From Mumia sp. zg.B17 (GTDB taxonomy: Bacteria > Actinomycetota > Actinomycetes > Propionibacteriales > Nocardioidaceae): 64,000 nt of DNA. The DNA lies in assembly GCF_019550915.1 (NCBI RefSeq), contig NZ_JAHWCI010000005.1:248001-312000 (forward strand). The letters run 5' to 3'. The notes under the pieces were generated by a model. The model was given only the letters and a program-made list of their open reading frames with translations. It made no database searches and was not told the DNA's origin. Shown here piece after piece: positions 42,848-51,486 of the stretch. The stretch's first letter is position 1; every line of letters begins with the position of its first letter. A program made the translations under genes and the position numbers.

Positions 42848-44653
42848 ATGACTCGAGACCTGTGGCACGACCTCGGCTCACACCTGCGCCGCGGCGGCGT
42901 CGACTTCGCCGTCTGGGCACCGAACGCCCGTGACGTCCAGGTCCTGGGCGACTTCAACGGATGGGACGGCGGCGGCCACCCGCTGGTCCGCGGCGACGAC
43001 GGCGTGTGGCGGGGTCGCGTCGAAGGGCTCGGTGCCGGTGCGCTCTACAAGTACGCCGTGCACGGCGCCGACGACGTCTGGCGTCAGAAGGCTGATCCTC
43101 TCGCCCTCTGGACGGAGGTCCCGCCGGCCAACGCCTCACGCGTGTTCGCGTCGGGCTACACCTGGGCCGACGACGACTGGATGGAGCAGCGGCGCGATCG
43201 GCGACCGTGGGCGGAGCCGATGAGCGTCTACGAGGTGCACCTCGGCTCGTGGCGCACCGGTCTCGGCTATCGCGAGCTGGCCGAGACCCTCGTCCCCTAC
43301 GTCGCAGAACGCGGCTTCTCCCACGTCGAGCTGATGCCGGTGATGGAGCACCCGTACGGCGGTTCGTGGGGCTACCAGGTGACCGGCTACTACGCGCCGA
43401 CCTCGCGATGGGGCGACCCCGACGACTTCCGGGCGCTCGTCGACGCCTTCCACGCCGCGGGCATCGGCGTGATCCTCGACTGGGTCCCGGCCCACTTCCC
43501 GCGCGACGAGTGGGCGCTCGCGCGCTTCGACGGCACCCCCCTCTACGAGCACGCGGACCCGCTCCGCGGCGAGCACCCCGACTGGGGGACGTACGTCTTC
43601 GACCTGGGCAAGGAGGAGGTGCGGGAGTTCCTTCTCGCCAACGCCTTCTGGTGGTTCGAGGAGTTCCACGTCGACGGCCTGCGGGTCGACGCCGTCGCGT
43701 CGATGCTCTATCTCGACTACTCGCGCGGACCGGGCGGCTGGGTGCCGAACGCGCACGGGGGCAACATCGACCTCGACGCGGTGACGTTCTTCCAGGAGCT
43801 CAACGCGTCGTGCTATGACCGCTTCGGCGCGATCGCGATGATCGCGGAGGAGTCGACGGCCTACGACGGCGTGACCCGCAACGTGACCCACGGCGGTCTC
43901 GGCTTCGGGTTCAAGTGGAATCTCGGGTGGATGCACGACACACTCGACTACTTCGCCGTCGATCCCGTGCACCGCAGCGGGGAGCACAACCGGCTGACGT
44001 TCGCGATGATGTACCACGACGCCGAGAACTTCGTGCTTCCCTTCTCGCACGACGAGGTCGTGCACGGCAAGGGCTCGCTGCTGGGCAAGATGGCGGGCGA
44101 CCGGGAGCAGCAGCTCGCCAACCTGCGCTCGTTGCTGGCCTACCAGTGGTCCCACCCGGGCAAGCAGCTGCTCTTCATGGGCGGCGAGATCGCCCAGCTC
44201 TCCGAGTGGTCCGACGAACGCTCGCTCGACTGGTCGCTGCTCGACGATCCCGGGCACGCCGGCGTGCAGCGGCTCGTCACCGATCTGAACGCGGTCTACG
44301 GCGCGAACCCGGCGCTGTGGGCCAAGGACCACGACCCGGACGGGTTCAGGTGGCTGGAGGCCGACGACGCCGCCGGCAACGTCTACGCCTTCGTGCGGCG
44401 CGGCGGCGGTCGTACGCTCGTGTGCGTGGCGAACCTGTCCGGCCGCACCTGGCCGACCTACCGCGTCGGGCTGCCCCTGGCGGGCGCATGGCGGGTCGCG
44501 CTCTGCACCGACGACGCGGCGTACGGCGGCACGGGCGACACCCCCGGTCCCGAGATCGTGGCCGACGAGGTCGCGTGGCACGACCAGACGCACTCGGTCG
44601 AGCTCCGTCTGCCTGCCCTCTCGGTGACCTGGCTGGAGCCCGCCGATGGCTGA
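42848..44653 (+). CDS. glgB: 1,4-alpha-glucan branching enzyme GlgB, short form
   Basis: 601 aa, GH13_9. It introduces alpha-1,6 branches. It begins directly with the second beta module (CBM48, FAVWAPNARDVQVLGDFNGWD, about 19-40); the extra N1 domain of about 110 residues found in M. tuberculosis and E. coli GlgB is absent. Catalytic residues: Asp281 in DGLRVDAVAS, Glu334 in IAEEST and Asp402 in PFSHDEVVHGK; GSWGYQVTGYYAPTSR and EHADPLRGEHPDWGT identify GlgB rather than TreZ. ATG 42848 follows GGCCTCCGACC at 13 nt from mak. Ends 8 bp inside the NUDIX gene. Confidence 0.95.
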   Translation: MTRDLWHDLGSHLRRGGVDFAVWAPNARDVQVLGDFNGWDGGGHPLVRGDDGVWRGRVEGLGAGALYKYAVHGADDVWRQKADPLALWTEVPPANASRVFASGYTWADDDWMEQRRDRRPWAEPMSVYEVHLGSWRTGLGYRELAETLVPYVAERGFSHVELMPVMEHPYGGSWGYQVTGYYAPTSRWGDPDDFRALVDAFHAAGIGVILDWVPAHFPRDEWALARFDGTPLYEHADPLRGEHPDWGTYVFDLGKEEVREFLLANAFWWFEEFHVDGLRVDAVASMLYLDYSRGPGGWVPNAHGGNIDLDAVTFFQELNASCYDRFGAIAMIAEESTAYDGVTRNVTHGGLGFGFKWNLGWMHDTLDYFAVDPVHRSGEHNRLTFAMMYHDAENFVLPFSHDEVVHGKGSLLGKMAGDREQQLANLRSLLAYQWSHPGKQLLFMGGEIAQLSEWSDERSLDWSLLDDPGHAGVQRLVTDLNAVYGANPALWAKDHDPDGFRWLEADDAAGNVYAFVRRGGGRTLVCVANLSGRTWPTYRVGLPLAGAWRVALCTDDAAYGGTGDTPGPEIVADEVAWHDQTHSVELRLPALSVTWLEPADG

Positions 44654-45482
44654 CCTCACGCTGCGGCCGGTCGACGCCGAGACGTTCGAGGTCCTGGAGG
44701 ACGGCCGCGCCCTCGGCACCATCTCGCTGCGTCTGGACGACGCGCGTACGGCGTCCCTGCGGTGGGACCTCGGGCCCACGGAGGAACCCCTGCGCTCCCA
44801 GGCGGTCAACCTCGCGATCACCCATGCGTTCGACGAGCTGGGCGTCACCCGGGTCCAGACCCTGACCGACGAGGACGCCGTGCCGGACCGCCGGGCCGCG
44901 GCGCGTGCGGGCATGCGACGCGACGGACTGATCCGCCACGTCGACGGTCCCGACCAGGAGCTGTTGTCGCGACTCGCCGACGACCCCCAGCCGCAGAGCC
45001 GCGAGGGCTTCGTCGCGATGCTCAACGCGGCGCTGCCCAAGAAGCGCGCGATCGCGCAGGCGCTCGTGTGCGACCCCGACGGCCGGGTGCTGCTGTGCGA
45101 GCTGACCTACAAGCGCGAGTGGGACCTGCCCGGCGGAGTCGTCGACCCCGGTGAGTCACCCGCCGACGCGGTCGTGCGGGAGCTCCGCGAGGAGCTCGGT
45201 GTCGAGGCACGGATCCGCGGACTGCGCACCGTCAACTGGCTGCCGCCGTGGAGCGCCTGGGACGACGCGGTGCTGTTCGTGTTCGACGTCGAGGCGTGGG
45301 ACCCCGACGCCCCGCTCACGCTCCAGCCGACCGAGATCGCCGCGGTCCACTGGTGCGACCGCGACCTCCTGCGAGAGCGCGCCGCGGCAGCGACGATCGA
45401 CCTGCTCGACAACCTCGACGCCGACCCGGACGGCACCTACCGCGAGGCGGGCCACGTCTTCCGGCCCTCGCCCGAGCGCTGA
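44646..45482 (+). CDS. NUDIX hydrolase with a GNAT-like N-terminal domain
   Basis: 278 aa. The C-terminal half is a NUDIX domain; the box G164-x5-E170-x7-R178-E179-L-x-E182-E183-x-G185 is complete (LPGGVVDPGE ... REELG). The N-terminal 115 residues run as beta-alpha segments ending AAARAGMRRDGLI, resembling the C-terminal half of a GNAT acetyltransferase, but the acetyl-CoA loop (Q/R-x-x-G-x-G/A) is not visible, so the domain may be vestigial. It overlaps glgB by 8 bp. Possible substrates are sugar nucleotides or related phosphates from the glucan pathway (inference). Confidence 0.85.
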   Translation: MADLTLRPVDAETFEVLEDGRALGTISLRLDDARTASLRWDLGPTEEPLRSQAVNLAITHAFDELGVTRVQTLTDEDAVPDRRAAARAGMRRDGLIRHVDGPDQELLSRLADDPQPQSREGFVAMLNAALPKKRAIAQALVCDPDGRVLLCELTYKREWDLPGGVVDPGESPADAVVRELREELGVEARIRGLRTVNWLPPWSAWDDAVLFVFDVEAWDPDAPLTLQPTEIAAVHWCDRDLLRERAAAATIDLLDNLDADPDGTYREAGHVFRPSPER

Positions 45483-45490
45483 CCTGGACG

Positions 45491-46495
45491 TCAGGGGCTC
45501 GCCTCCACCGGGCCGGTCTCCTCGACGTCGACCACTCCCCCGTACTGCCCGAGGACGCGGGGCAGACCGACCCCGCCCTGCGGCGGGACGTACATCAGCA
45601 CCTGGTGGTAGTAGCGCAGCACGCCGGATCCCGTCATCGGGCTCCCGAGGTAGGCCTTGTGCTCCGACGCCTCCGGCCAGGTGACCGTCGCGCCGGGTGC
45701 CAGGACCCAGCCGTCCTGGCGCATCAGCGTCCCGAACACCAGCGCACCGCCGTCCTGCGTCCGCATGGTGTGCGTGACCGGCTGCGACGACCAGGTCCGG
45801 CGGAAGGTCGTGCCGGGCTTGGCGAGCCCGGCAGCCTGGGCGCGCATCTGGGTGACGAACGAGTCCGCGGTGACCTGGTCGGCGCGCGGCGAGCTCGGGT
45901 CGCCCAGGGCCGCCGCGTACGCCTGCATCGCGGCCGCCGGGCTCGAGACCAGACCGTCGCCGTCGTCGACGGGGACCGTCTCGAGCACCTCGTCGACCGT
46001 CCTCGGCACGGGGAGGACCGTGCTGAGGAGCGCCTCGGGGGAGGCGGTGAGCTCCCACTGCTCGGTGGACGACGCGCGTTCGAAGACCTGGATCCTCCGC
46101 ATGCCGCGTGCCGCGTCGCGCGCGGTTACGACGAACCACAGAGGGTAGGCGTCCAGGCGCGGCGTGTAGACGTCCTCGATCTCCGCCGGCGCCACCGCTG
46201 CCCCGGTCGACGCGCTGCCGTGCACGCGCTTCGCCACGTCGATCGCACGTCCGTCGACCGCGAGCACCGGCCCGGTCTCGACGAGCGCCAGGATGTCGGG
46301 ATCCAGCGCGCCGAAGGCGGCGGCTCGGGCCTTCTCGTAGTTGCGGTAGGTACGGTCGACCTCGTCGTGGTCGGCCGCGATCTTCGAGACCTCGGTGCTG
46401 GTCTTCTCGAGTGGCACGATGCCGCACCCGCTGACCAGCGCCCCGACGAGGAGTCCTGCAGCGAGCACCGCGCCCGGACGGCGGCCGCTGATCAT
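45491..46495 (-). CDS. secreted lipoprotein of unknown function
   Basis: 334 aa. Signal peptide with lipobox (VSGC near residue 24, after LLVGALVSG). The rest is soluble and beta/alpha mixed, with no motif I recognise. Large actinobacterial lipoproteins of this size occur next to membrane partners; here the preceding gene (46492-47220) encodes a double-pass membrane protein and is coupled by ATGA overlap. The ATG at 46495 was chosen because it gives the lipoprotein signal; longer frames would bury it. It converges on the NUDIX gene with only 8 bp between stops. Confidence 0.8.
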   Translation of the reverse strand: MISGRRPGAVLAAGLLVGALVSGCGIVPLEKTSTEVSKIAADHDEVDRTYRNYEKARAAAFGALDPDILALVETGPVLAVDGRAIDVAKRVHGSASTGAAVAPAEIEDVYTPRLDAYPLWFVVTARDAARGMRRIQVFERASSTEQWELTASPEALLSTVLPVPRTVDEVLETVPVDDGDGLVSSPAAAMQAYAAALGDPSSPRADQVTADSFVTQMRAQAAGLAKPGTTFRRTWSSQPVTHTMRTQDGGALVFGTLMRQDGWVLAPGATVTWPEASEHKAYLGSPMTGSGVLRYYHQVLMYVPPQGGVGLPRVLGQYGGVVDVEETGPVEASP

Positions 46496-47220
46496 GCGGT
46501 TGCCTTCTCGGTGAGGAAGTCGTCCCACGTGTCGGCGTCGGCGGGATCGGTCTCCAGCCAGGGAGCGTCCCACTCGTCGTCGGCGAACCCGGGTGCGTCG
46601 GCAGGCGGCGGCGGACGGCGTACGCCCGCGACGGCACCGAGGGCGACGAGACCCAGGACCACGGCTCCGAGACCGGCGAGCGTCGTCCCCACCGCCACCC
46701 CGAAGGCACCCGGCACCTCGTACGCACCGGTCAGGCGCAGGCCCGCGAGGTCGGAGTCGCCGACGGCCAGCACAGCCAGCGAGACGGTCTCGTCGGGCAG
46801 CCGGAAGCGGAGCTCGGCACCGCCGACGCCGGAGGCCTGCTCGAGCCACCAGTCGAGCGCGGTCGGTGCCGCGGGAAGCTGCGGCTCACCCTCGACGGCC
46901 CGGGTGCGCACCGACCACGGGACGCGGTAGCGCGTCAGCTCCAGGTGCGAGGTCGACGAGAGGTAGTCGGCGACGTCGAGGGAGTGTGCCAGTCCGACGA
47001 ACACCGGCTTATCGTCCGGAACCTCGACGAGAACGCTGACCTGAGGGCCGTGGCGGGCGAGCACCGACGGGCTGGTCGCGACCGCACGCGAGTCGGTGTC
47101 GAGCGTGCGCGTCCCGGTCGTCATGCGGTCGTCCGGGCCGACAGCGAACGCGACCACAGCGCCCAGGATCGCCAGCAGGATCCCGAGCGTCAGCAGCCCG
47201 GCCCCCGCCACCCGTCGCAT
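46492..47220 (-). CDS. double-pass membrane protein of unknown function
   Basis: 242 aa. Residues 1-28 form a membrane helix (LLTLGILLAILGAVVAFAV), followed by an extracellular region of about 150 residues, a second helix near 185-205 (LGAVVLGLVALGAVAG), and an acidic cytoplasmic tail (DDEWDAPWLETDPADADTWDD). No recognised domain. First gene of a two-gene unit with the lipoprotein below it, so the two may form one envelope complex. ATG 47220 is used because it starts the first helix; the longer frame runs into the intergenic gap. Confidence 0.78.
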   Translation of the reverse strand: MRRVAGAGLLTLGILLAILGAVVAFAVGPDDRMTTGTRTLDTDSRAVATSPSVLARHGPQVSVLVEVPDDKPVFVGLAHSLDVADYLSSTSHLELTRYRVPWSVRTRAVEGEPQLPAAPTALDWWLEQASGVGGAELRFRLPDETVSLAVLAVGDSDLAGLRLTGAYEVPGAFGVAVGTTLAGLGAVVLGLVALGAVAGVRRPPPPADAPGFADDEWDAPWLETDPADADTWDDFLTEKATA

Positions 47221-47266
47221 GGAGCCAGTATGCAGGGGCCGCCACAGCGGACGCCGGGGCCCGCGC

Positions 47267-48184
47267 TCAGAACAGGGCGGAGGCGAGCTTGCGGCGCGCC
47301 TGGGCGACCCGGGGGTCGTCCGAGCCGACGATCGTGAACATCTCGACGAGCCGCCCGCGGACCCGCTCGCGCTCGTCACCGGCCGTGCGTCGCACGAGGT
47401 CGATCAGGCGACCGAACGCGTCGTCGACGTGGCCGCCCGAGAGGTCGAGGTCGGCGACGAGCATCTGCGCGTCCAGGTCGTCGGGGTTCTGGGCGGCCGC
47501 CTCGCGCGCCGCCGTCAGGTCGGCGTCGGCCGTGCGGTCGAGAAGTCGGGCACCGGCGAGCCGCTCGGCTGCCTCGGTGTCGGCAGGGTTGGCGGCGAGC
47601 AGCTTCTCGTACTCGCTGATCGCGGTGGCGTAGTCGCCCTCCGCGAAGGCGTCGTCGGCCGCGGCGAAACGCGGGTCGTCTGCGGGCTCCTCCTCGGCAA
47701 CCTCGGCCACGCCGCCGACCGGCGGGGCGGACCCGGTGACGCCGTTGGCCTGGGCGACGCGGAGCAGCTCGTCGAGGTACTGACGGACCTGCGCCTCGTC
47801 AGCCGTCCCCTGGAACAGCGGGACCGGCTGACCCTTGACGACACCGACGACGAACGGAACGCCCTGTGCACCGAGCATCTGCGCGATCTGCGGGCTGGTG
47901 TCGACGTCCACCCGCGCCAGAAGCAGCCGACCGCCGTAGGAGTTGGCGACGGTGGCGAGCACCCGGTTGAAGTCGTCACCCTGCGGGGCACGGGACGACC
48001 AGAGCGCCAGCACGACCACATGGTCGAGGGAGCTCTGGAGAACGTCCTGGAAGTTCTGCTCGGTGACGTCGAGCACCCACGAGGCACCCGCGGGTGCGGG
48101 GCCGCGTGGAGCGCCGGCCGGAGCACCGGGAGCAGCGTTCTTGAGGGCGGACAGATCGATCGCACCAGGACGGGAGAAGCTCAC
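47267..48184 (-). CDS. thioredoxin-fold/TPR co-chaperone (YbbN-like)
   Basis: 305 aa. A thioredoxin fold (about 36-145) carries LALWSSRAPQGDDF where thioredoxin has W-C-G-P-C, so both redox cysteines are missing, as in non-redox YbbN/CnoX-type proteins. Residues about 170-305 are TPR-like helices (YATAISEYEKLLAANPADTEAAERLAGARLLD). Such proteins work as holdases with the chaperone system. The first 35 residues are a Pro/Ala/Gly-rich linker. It lies 37 bp after the small membrane protein gene on the same strand. Confidence 0.9.
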   Translation of the reverse strand: MSFSRPGAIDLSALKNAAPGAPAGAPRGPAPAGASWVLDVTEQNFQDVLQSSLDHVVVLALWSSRAPQGDDFNRVLATVANSYGGRLLLARVDVDTSPQIAQMLGAQGVPFVVGVVKGQPVPLFQGTADEAQVRQYLDELLRVAQANGVTGSAPPVGGVAEVAEEEPADDPRFAAADDAFAEGDYATAISEYEKLLAANPADTEAAERLAGARLLDRTADADLTAAREAAAQNPDDLDAQMLVADLDLSGGHVDDAFGRLIDLVRRTAGDERERVRGRLVEMFTIVGSDDPRVAQARRKLASALF

Positions 48185-48221
48185 GGGCGGGTCTCCTCGA
48201 AGGCTCGGGTAGGACGGACGG

Positions 48222-48536
48222 TCAGCGGTGGGACTCGAGCGTCTTGCGCTCGGACGACGAGGTGACCGCCTTGCCCGGCGCCACGACGTACGGGAGGTAG
48301 CTCGGTGTCGTCCGGCGTGCCAGGAGGTAGCCGAAGACGGTCAGGACCAGCGCGATCCCCAGCGGGATCCCGGCGAAGATGAGGATCAGCTGGAGGGTCG
48401 TCAGCGACTGGGGGTCCTCCCAGCCGACCGGGACGTCGGCGGCGGCGGGTGCGGCAGCAGCGACCGCAAGCAGCGGCGACGCGACCAGCGCACCGGCGAC
48501 GGCAGAACGGACAGCGGTACGGCTCCGGCTCAGCAT
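48222..48536 (-). CDS. small exported/membrane protein
   Basis: 104 aa. An N-terminal signal-like segment (residues about 10-33, ending APAAADVP, a possible cleavage site) is followed by a second hydrophobic helix (48-72) and a basic cytoplasmic tail. No family recognised. If the first segment is cleaved, a single-pass protein with a tiny exterior remains. It sits in front of the YbbN-like gene, 44 bp divergent from the amidase gene. Short hydrophobic genes like this are less certain than longer ones, but reading frame and GC3 fit. Confidence 0.7.
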   Translation of the reverse strand: MLSRSRTAVRSAVAGALVASPLLAVAAAAPAAADVPVGWEDPQSLTTLQLILIFAGIPLGIALVLTVFGYLLARRTTPSYLPYVVAPGKAVTSSSERKTLESHR

Positions 48537-48567
48537 GGCGACATTCTAGCCGAGGGGGGACCGCGTC

Positions 48568-48573
48568 TAGGCT
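48568..48573 (+). promoter_or_regulatory. candidate leaderless -10 box of the amidase gene
   Basis: TAGGCT followed by 7 nt and ATG 48581; no Shine-Dalgarno sequence. Confidence 0.4.
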
Positions 48574-48580
48574 CGGCGGT

Positions 48581-49996
48581 ATGCCCGCTCAGCTCGGCAC
48601 ACCTCCCGCCTCCGCCCTCGCGCTGGCCGCCGCCTACCGCAGCGACCAGACCGATCCCGTCGCAGTGGTCGACAGGCTGCTGGAGCGGATCGGCGCTCTG
48701 GACGCGGAGGTCGGTGCCTTCGTGACCGTCACCGCCGACGAGGCACGCGCCGCCGCGCTGTCGGCCCGCGACGCGCTGCGCGGGTCCGGAGCCGACGCCC
48801 TCCCGCCGATGTTCGGGGTGCCGACGGCGCTGAAGGACCTCACGCCGACCGCGGGTGTCCGTACGACGTACGGCTCTGCCGCCTTCGCAGACCTGGTGCC
48901 GGAGACCGACGGCTCCATCGCCGTACGGGTCGCGTCGGCGGGGATGATCAGCCTCGGCAAGACGAGCACGCCCGAGCTCGGGCTCCCCTGCTACACCGAG
49001 CCGGACGTGGCACCGCCGTCCCGCACCCCGTACGACCTGAGCCGTGGCGCCGGTGGTTCGTCGGGCGGCGCCGCGGCAGCGGTGGCGGCAGGCCTCGTCC
49101 CCGTGGCCGTCGGCTCCGACGGAGGCGGTTCGGTCCGCATCCCCGCATCCTCGTGCGGACTGGTCGGCATCAAGGTGAGCCGGGGGTTGGTCGCCGGGAC
49201 ACCCGAGGAGATCGACGTCTCCGGCCTCTCCGTGCCCGGGACCCTCGCTCTCACCGTCGGTGACGCCGCGGCGATGCTCGACGTCGTCGCGCTCACCGGG
49301 AGCCGCATGCTCGACGCCTGCGGCCGGGCACCCGGTCGGCTGCGGGTGGCACGCTTCTGCGACCCGGTGATCAGCGAGCTGCCCCCCGACCCCGAGGTGG
49401 TCGCCGCGTACGAGGAGACCAGCCGCCTCCTCGAGCGCCTCGGGCACGACGTGGTCGACGTCGACCCTCCGTTCGGGCCGGACACGGTCTCCGCGTTCGA
49501 GACCGCCTGGTTCGTCGGCGCGGCCTCGGTCGACGTGCCCCCCGAGCGCGAGGAGCTGCTGCGACCCCTCACCCGCTGGGAGCGGGACCGTGGCCGCGCC
49601 GCCACCGGCGTCGAGTACGCCGCCGCGCTGCTCGCGATGCGCCAGGCCGAGCAGCGCACCCTCGAGGCCTACGCCGGCTATGACGTCGTCCTCACCCCCA
49701 CGCTCGGCCAGCTGCCTGCCCTCGTCGGCTCGTTGCGCGACGATGCCGATCCCGTTGCCGACTTCGAGGCGCAGAAGGGCTTCACTCCCTACACGTCGGT
49801 CTGGAACATCGCCGGTGCCCCGGCCCTCTCGCTGCCCACCGGGTGGAGTCGGGCGGGCCTCCCGATCGGCACGATGATCGCCGGGAAGCCGGGCGCCGAG
49901 CCGCTCCTGCTGAGCCTCGCGGCCCAGGTCGAGCACGAGTGCTCGAGCCGGGGCAACCCCTGGAGGCGTCCGCGCACGGTGATGACCGACCGCTAA
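48581..49996 (+). CDS. amidase-signature family hydrolase
   Basis: 471 aa. The Ser-cisSer-Lys triad is complete: Lys85 (TALKDL), cis-Ser160 (GGSSGG) and nucleophile Ser184 (SDGGGSVRIP), with the 24-residue spacing of the family. Members hydrolyse amides or, in GatA, Gln-tRNA amides; the absence of GatB/GatC neighbours and the sequence outside the signature argue for a general amidase. Substrate unknown. The ATG at 48581 is probably the transcript start (leaderless). Followed after 10 bp by the MscS channel gene. Confidence 0.93.
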   Translation: MPAQLGTPPASALALAAAYRSDQTDPVAVVDRLLERIGALDAEVGAFVTVTADEARAAALSARDALRGSGADALPPMFGVPTALKDLTPTAGVRTTYGSAAFADLVPETDGSIAVRVASAGMISLGKTSTPELGLPCYTEPDVAPPSRTPYDLSRGAGGSSGGAAAAVAAGLVPVAVGSDGGGSVRIPASSCGLVGIKVSRGLVAGTPEEIDVSGLSVPGTLALTVGDAAAMLDVVALTGSRMLDACGRAPGRLRVARFCDPVISELPPDPEVVAAYEETSRLLERLGHDVVDVDPPFGPDTVSAFETAWFVGAASVDVPPEREELLRPLTRWERDRGRAATGVEYAAALLAMRQAEQRTLEAYAGYDVVLTPTLGQLPALVGSLRDDADPVADFEAQKGFTPYTSVWNIAGAPALSLPTGWSRAGLPIGTMIAGKPGAEPLLLSLAAQVEHECSSRGNPWRRPRTVMTDR

Positions 49997-49999
49997 CGT
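49994..49999 (+). promoter_or_regulatory. candidate leaderless -10 box of the MscS gene
   Basis: TAACGT, containing the amidase stop TAA, followed by 7 nt and ATG 50007. Confidence 0.4.
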
Positions 50000-50006
50000 C
50001 GAGGGC

Positions 50007-51041
50007 ATGCTCGTGACCGCCGACGCCACCGAGAACCCGTGCTGGGCGGACTCGGACAACACCATCTGCCGACTCGTCCACCGGTGGACCGACAACGACA
50101 CCCTTGCCGAGCTCTCCGACCTGCTGCTGGCCAAGCCGCTGGCGATCCTCGTCCTCGTGCTCGCGGGGGTCGCGGCCCGGTGGCTCGTGAACCGCCTGAT
50201 CGACCGCATCACCCGGACCGCCGCGGCCGGCACCGTCCCGGGTGCGCGGGCCGCCGAGGCGATCACCCCCATCCTGCACGAGCGGCGCGAGCAGCGCGCC
50301 CGGAGCATGGGCTCGCTGCTCAAGAACATCTCGACCATCGTGATCTTCACCGTCGTCGCCTTCATGGTGATCGCGACGATGGGCTACAACATCGGGCCGC
50401 TGCTGGCGTCCGCGGGGATCCTGGGTGTGGCGCTCGGCTTCGGCGCCCAGAGCCTCGTCAAGGACTTCATCTCCGGCATCTTCATGATCCTGGAGGACCA
50501 GTACGGCGTGGGCGACGTCGTCGATCTCGGCGACGCGACCGGCACGGTCGAGGCGGTCAGCATGCGCGTCACGCGGTTGCGCGACGTCAACGGGACGGTC
50601 TGGTACGTCCGCAACGGCGAGATCCTGCGCGTCGGCAACCAGAGCCAGAACTGGGCCCGCACGGTCCTCGACGTGCCGGTCGGCTACGACGTCGACCTGG
50701 GCGAGGTCCGCGCGACCCTGCACGAGGTCGCGCTCGCGCTGTGGCAGGACCCGGCCTGGAGCGGCGCCGTCCTCGAGGAGCCCGAGGTCTGGGGGGTCGA
50801 GCGGTGGACGCCCGAGGGTGTCGTCGTCCGCGTCGTCCTCAAGACCGCCCCGATGAAGCAGTGGGAGGTCGCGCGCGAGATGCGCGAGCTGATCAAGGAG
50901 CGGTTCGACGCGCTCGGGATCGGGATCCCGTACGCGCACGCAGCGGCGTACGGCGCCCCTCCCCTGCCCACGCAGGACCGGGACTCAGACCGGGACCAGG
51001 ACGGGCAGCAGGACCCGGACCAGGCGAGCGACGCGGGCTGA
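50007..51041 (+). CDS. small-conductance mechanosensitive channel (MscS family)
   Basis: 344 aa. Three main membrane helices: near 48-66, 112-132 (STIVIFTVVAFMVIATMGYNI) and the pore helix 138-160 (LLASAGILGVALGFGAQSLVKDFISGIFMILEDQYGVGD), the last with the Gly/Ala packing typical of MscS TM3. The beta domain follows (VVDLGDATGTVEAVSMRVTRLRD; RNGEILRVGNQSQNW) and then the alpha/beta domain. It opens on hypo-osmotic stress to release solutes. The C-terminus is an acidic, Asp/Gln-rich tail. It may also respond to other signals. Ends directly against the truncated haemoglobin stop on the other strand. Confidence 0.94.
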   Translation: MLVTADATENPCWADSDNTICRLVHRWTDNDTLAELSDLLLAKPLAILVLVLAGVAARWLVNRLIDRITRTAAAGTVPGARAAEAITPILHERREQRARSMGSLLKNISTIVIFTVVAFMVIATMGYNIGPLLASAGILGVALGFGAQSLVKDFISGIFMILEDQYGVGDVVDLGDATGTVEAVSMRVTRLRDVNGTVWYVRNGEILRVGNQSQNWARTVLDVPVGYDVDLGEVRATLHEVALALWQDPAWSGAVLEEPEVWGVERWTPEGVVVRVVLKTAPMKQWEVAREMRELIKERFDALGIGIPYAHAAAYGAPPLPTQDRDSDRDQDGQQDPDQASDAG

Positions 51042-51464
51042 TCAGCGCGGCTGTGCCGGTCCGAGGTCCTGCGGCGCGTTGATCATGAACTGCGCGGCAT
51101 GGGTGACGTACGCCCAGAACTCACGGTCGTGCTCGGGCGACAGACCGACGCGGTCGAGGGCCGCGCGGAAGTGGCGCAGCCAGTGCTCGGCGGCGGTCGG
51201 TGTCACGGCGAAGGGAGCGTGGCGCATCCGCAGGCGCGGGTGACCCCGGCGCTCGGAGTAGGTCGTCGGGCCGCCCCAGTACTGGACGAGGAAGTCCGTG
51301 AAACGCTCCTGCGCGGGGCCGAGGTCCTCCTCCGGGTACATCGGACGGAGGACCGGGTCGTCGGCGACACCCTCGTAGAAGGCAGCGACGATCGACGCGA
51401 TCGTCTCGTACCCGCCGATCGCGTCGTAGAAGGTCTGCTGCTGCTCCGCCTGGTTCTGGCTCAC
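51042..51464 (-). CDS. glbO: truncated haemoglobin, group II (GlbO)
   Basis: 140 aa 2-on-2 globin. The proximal His is His82 in RLRMRHAPF; group II marks are Trp95 (G8, EHWLRH), Tyr43 at CD1 (PMYPEED) and a B10 Tyr in AAFYEGV. The YWGGPTTYSERRGHPRLR segment is nearly invariant in GlbO. It binds O2 and may help in O2 delivery or in NO and peroxide chemistry. GTG start at 51464; GACAAT ends 6 nt before it, so the mRNA is probably leaderless. Stop codon adjoins that of the MscS gene with no gap. Confidence 0.95.
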   Translation of the reverse strand: MSQNQAEQQQTFYDAIGGYETIASIVAAFYEGVADDPVLRPMYPEEDLGPAQERFTDFLVQYWGGPTTYSERRGHPRLRMRHAPFAVTPTAAEHWLRHFRAALDRVGLSPEHDREFWAYVTHAAQFMINAPQDLGPAQPR

Positions 51465-51486
51465 GCCACCATTGTCACCGGTCGCC

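Noticed and set aside
42848-44653. Possible malto-oligosyltrehalose trehalohydrolase (TreZ)
   Set aside because: Length is close to TreZ, but EHADPLRGEHPDWGT and PFSHDEVVHGK are GlgB motifs and no TreY gene is adjacent.
47267-48184. Redox-active thioredoxin
   Set aside because: The active site reads SSRAP instead of CGPC, so no disulfide chemistry is expected.
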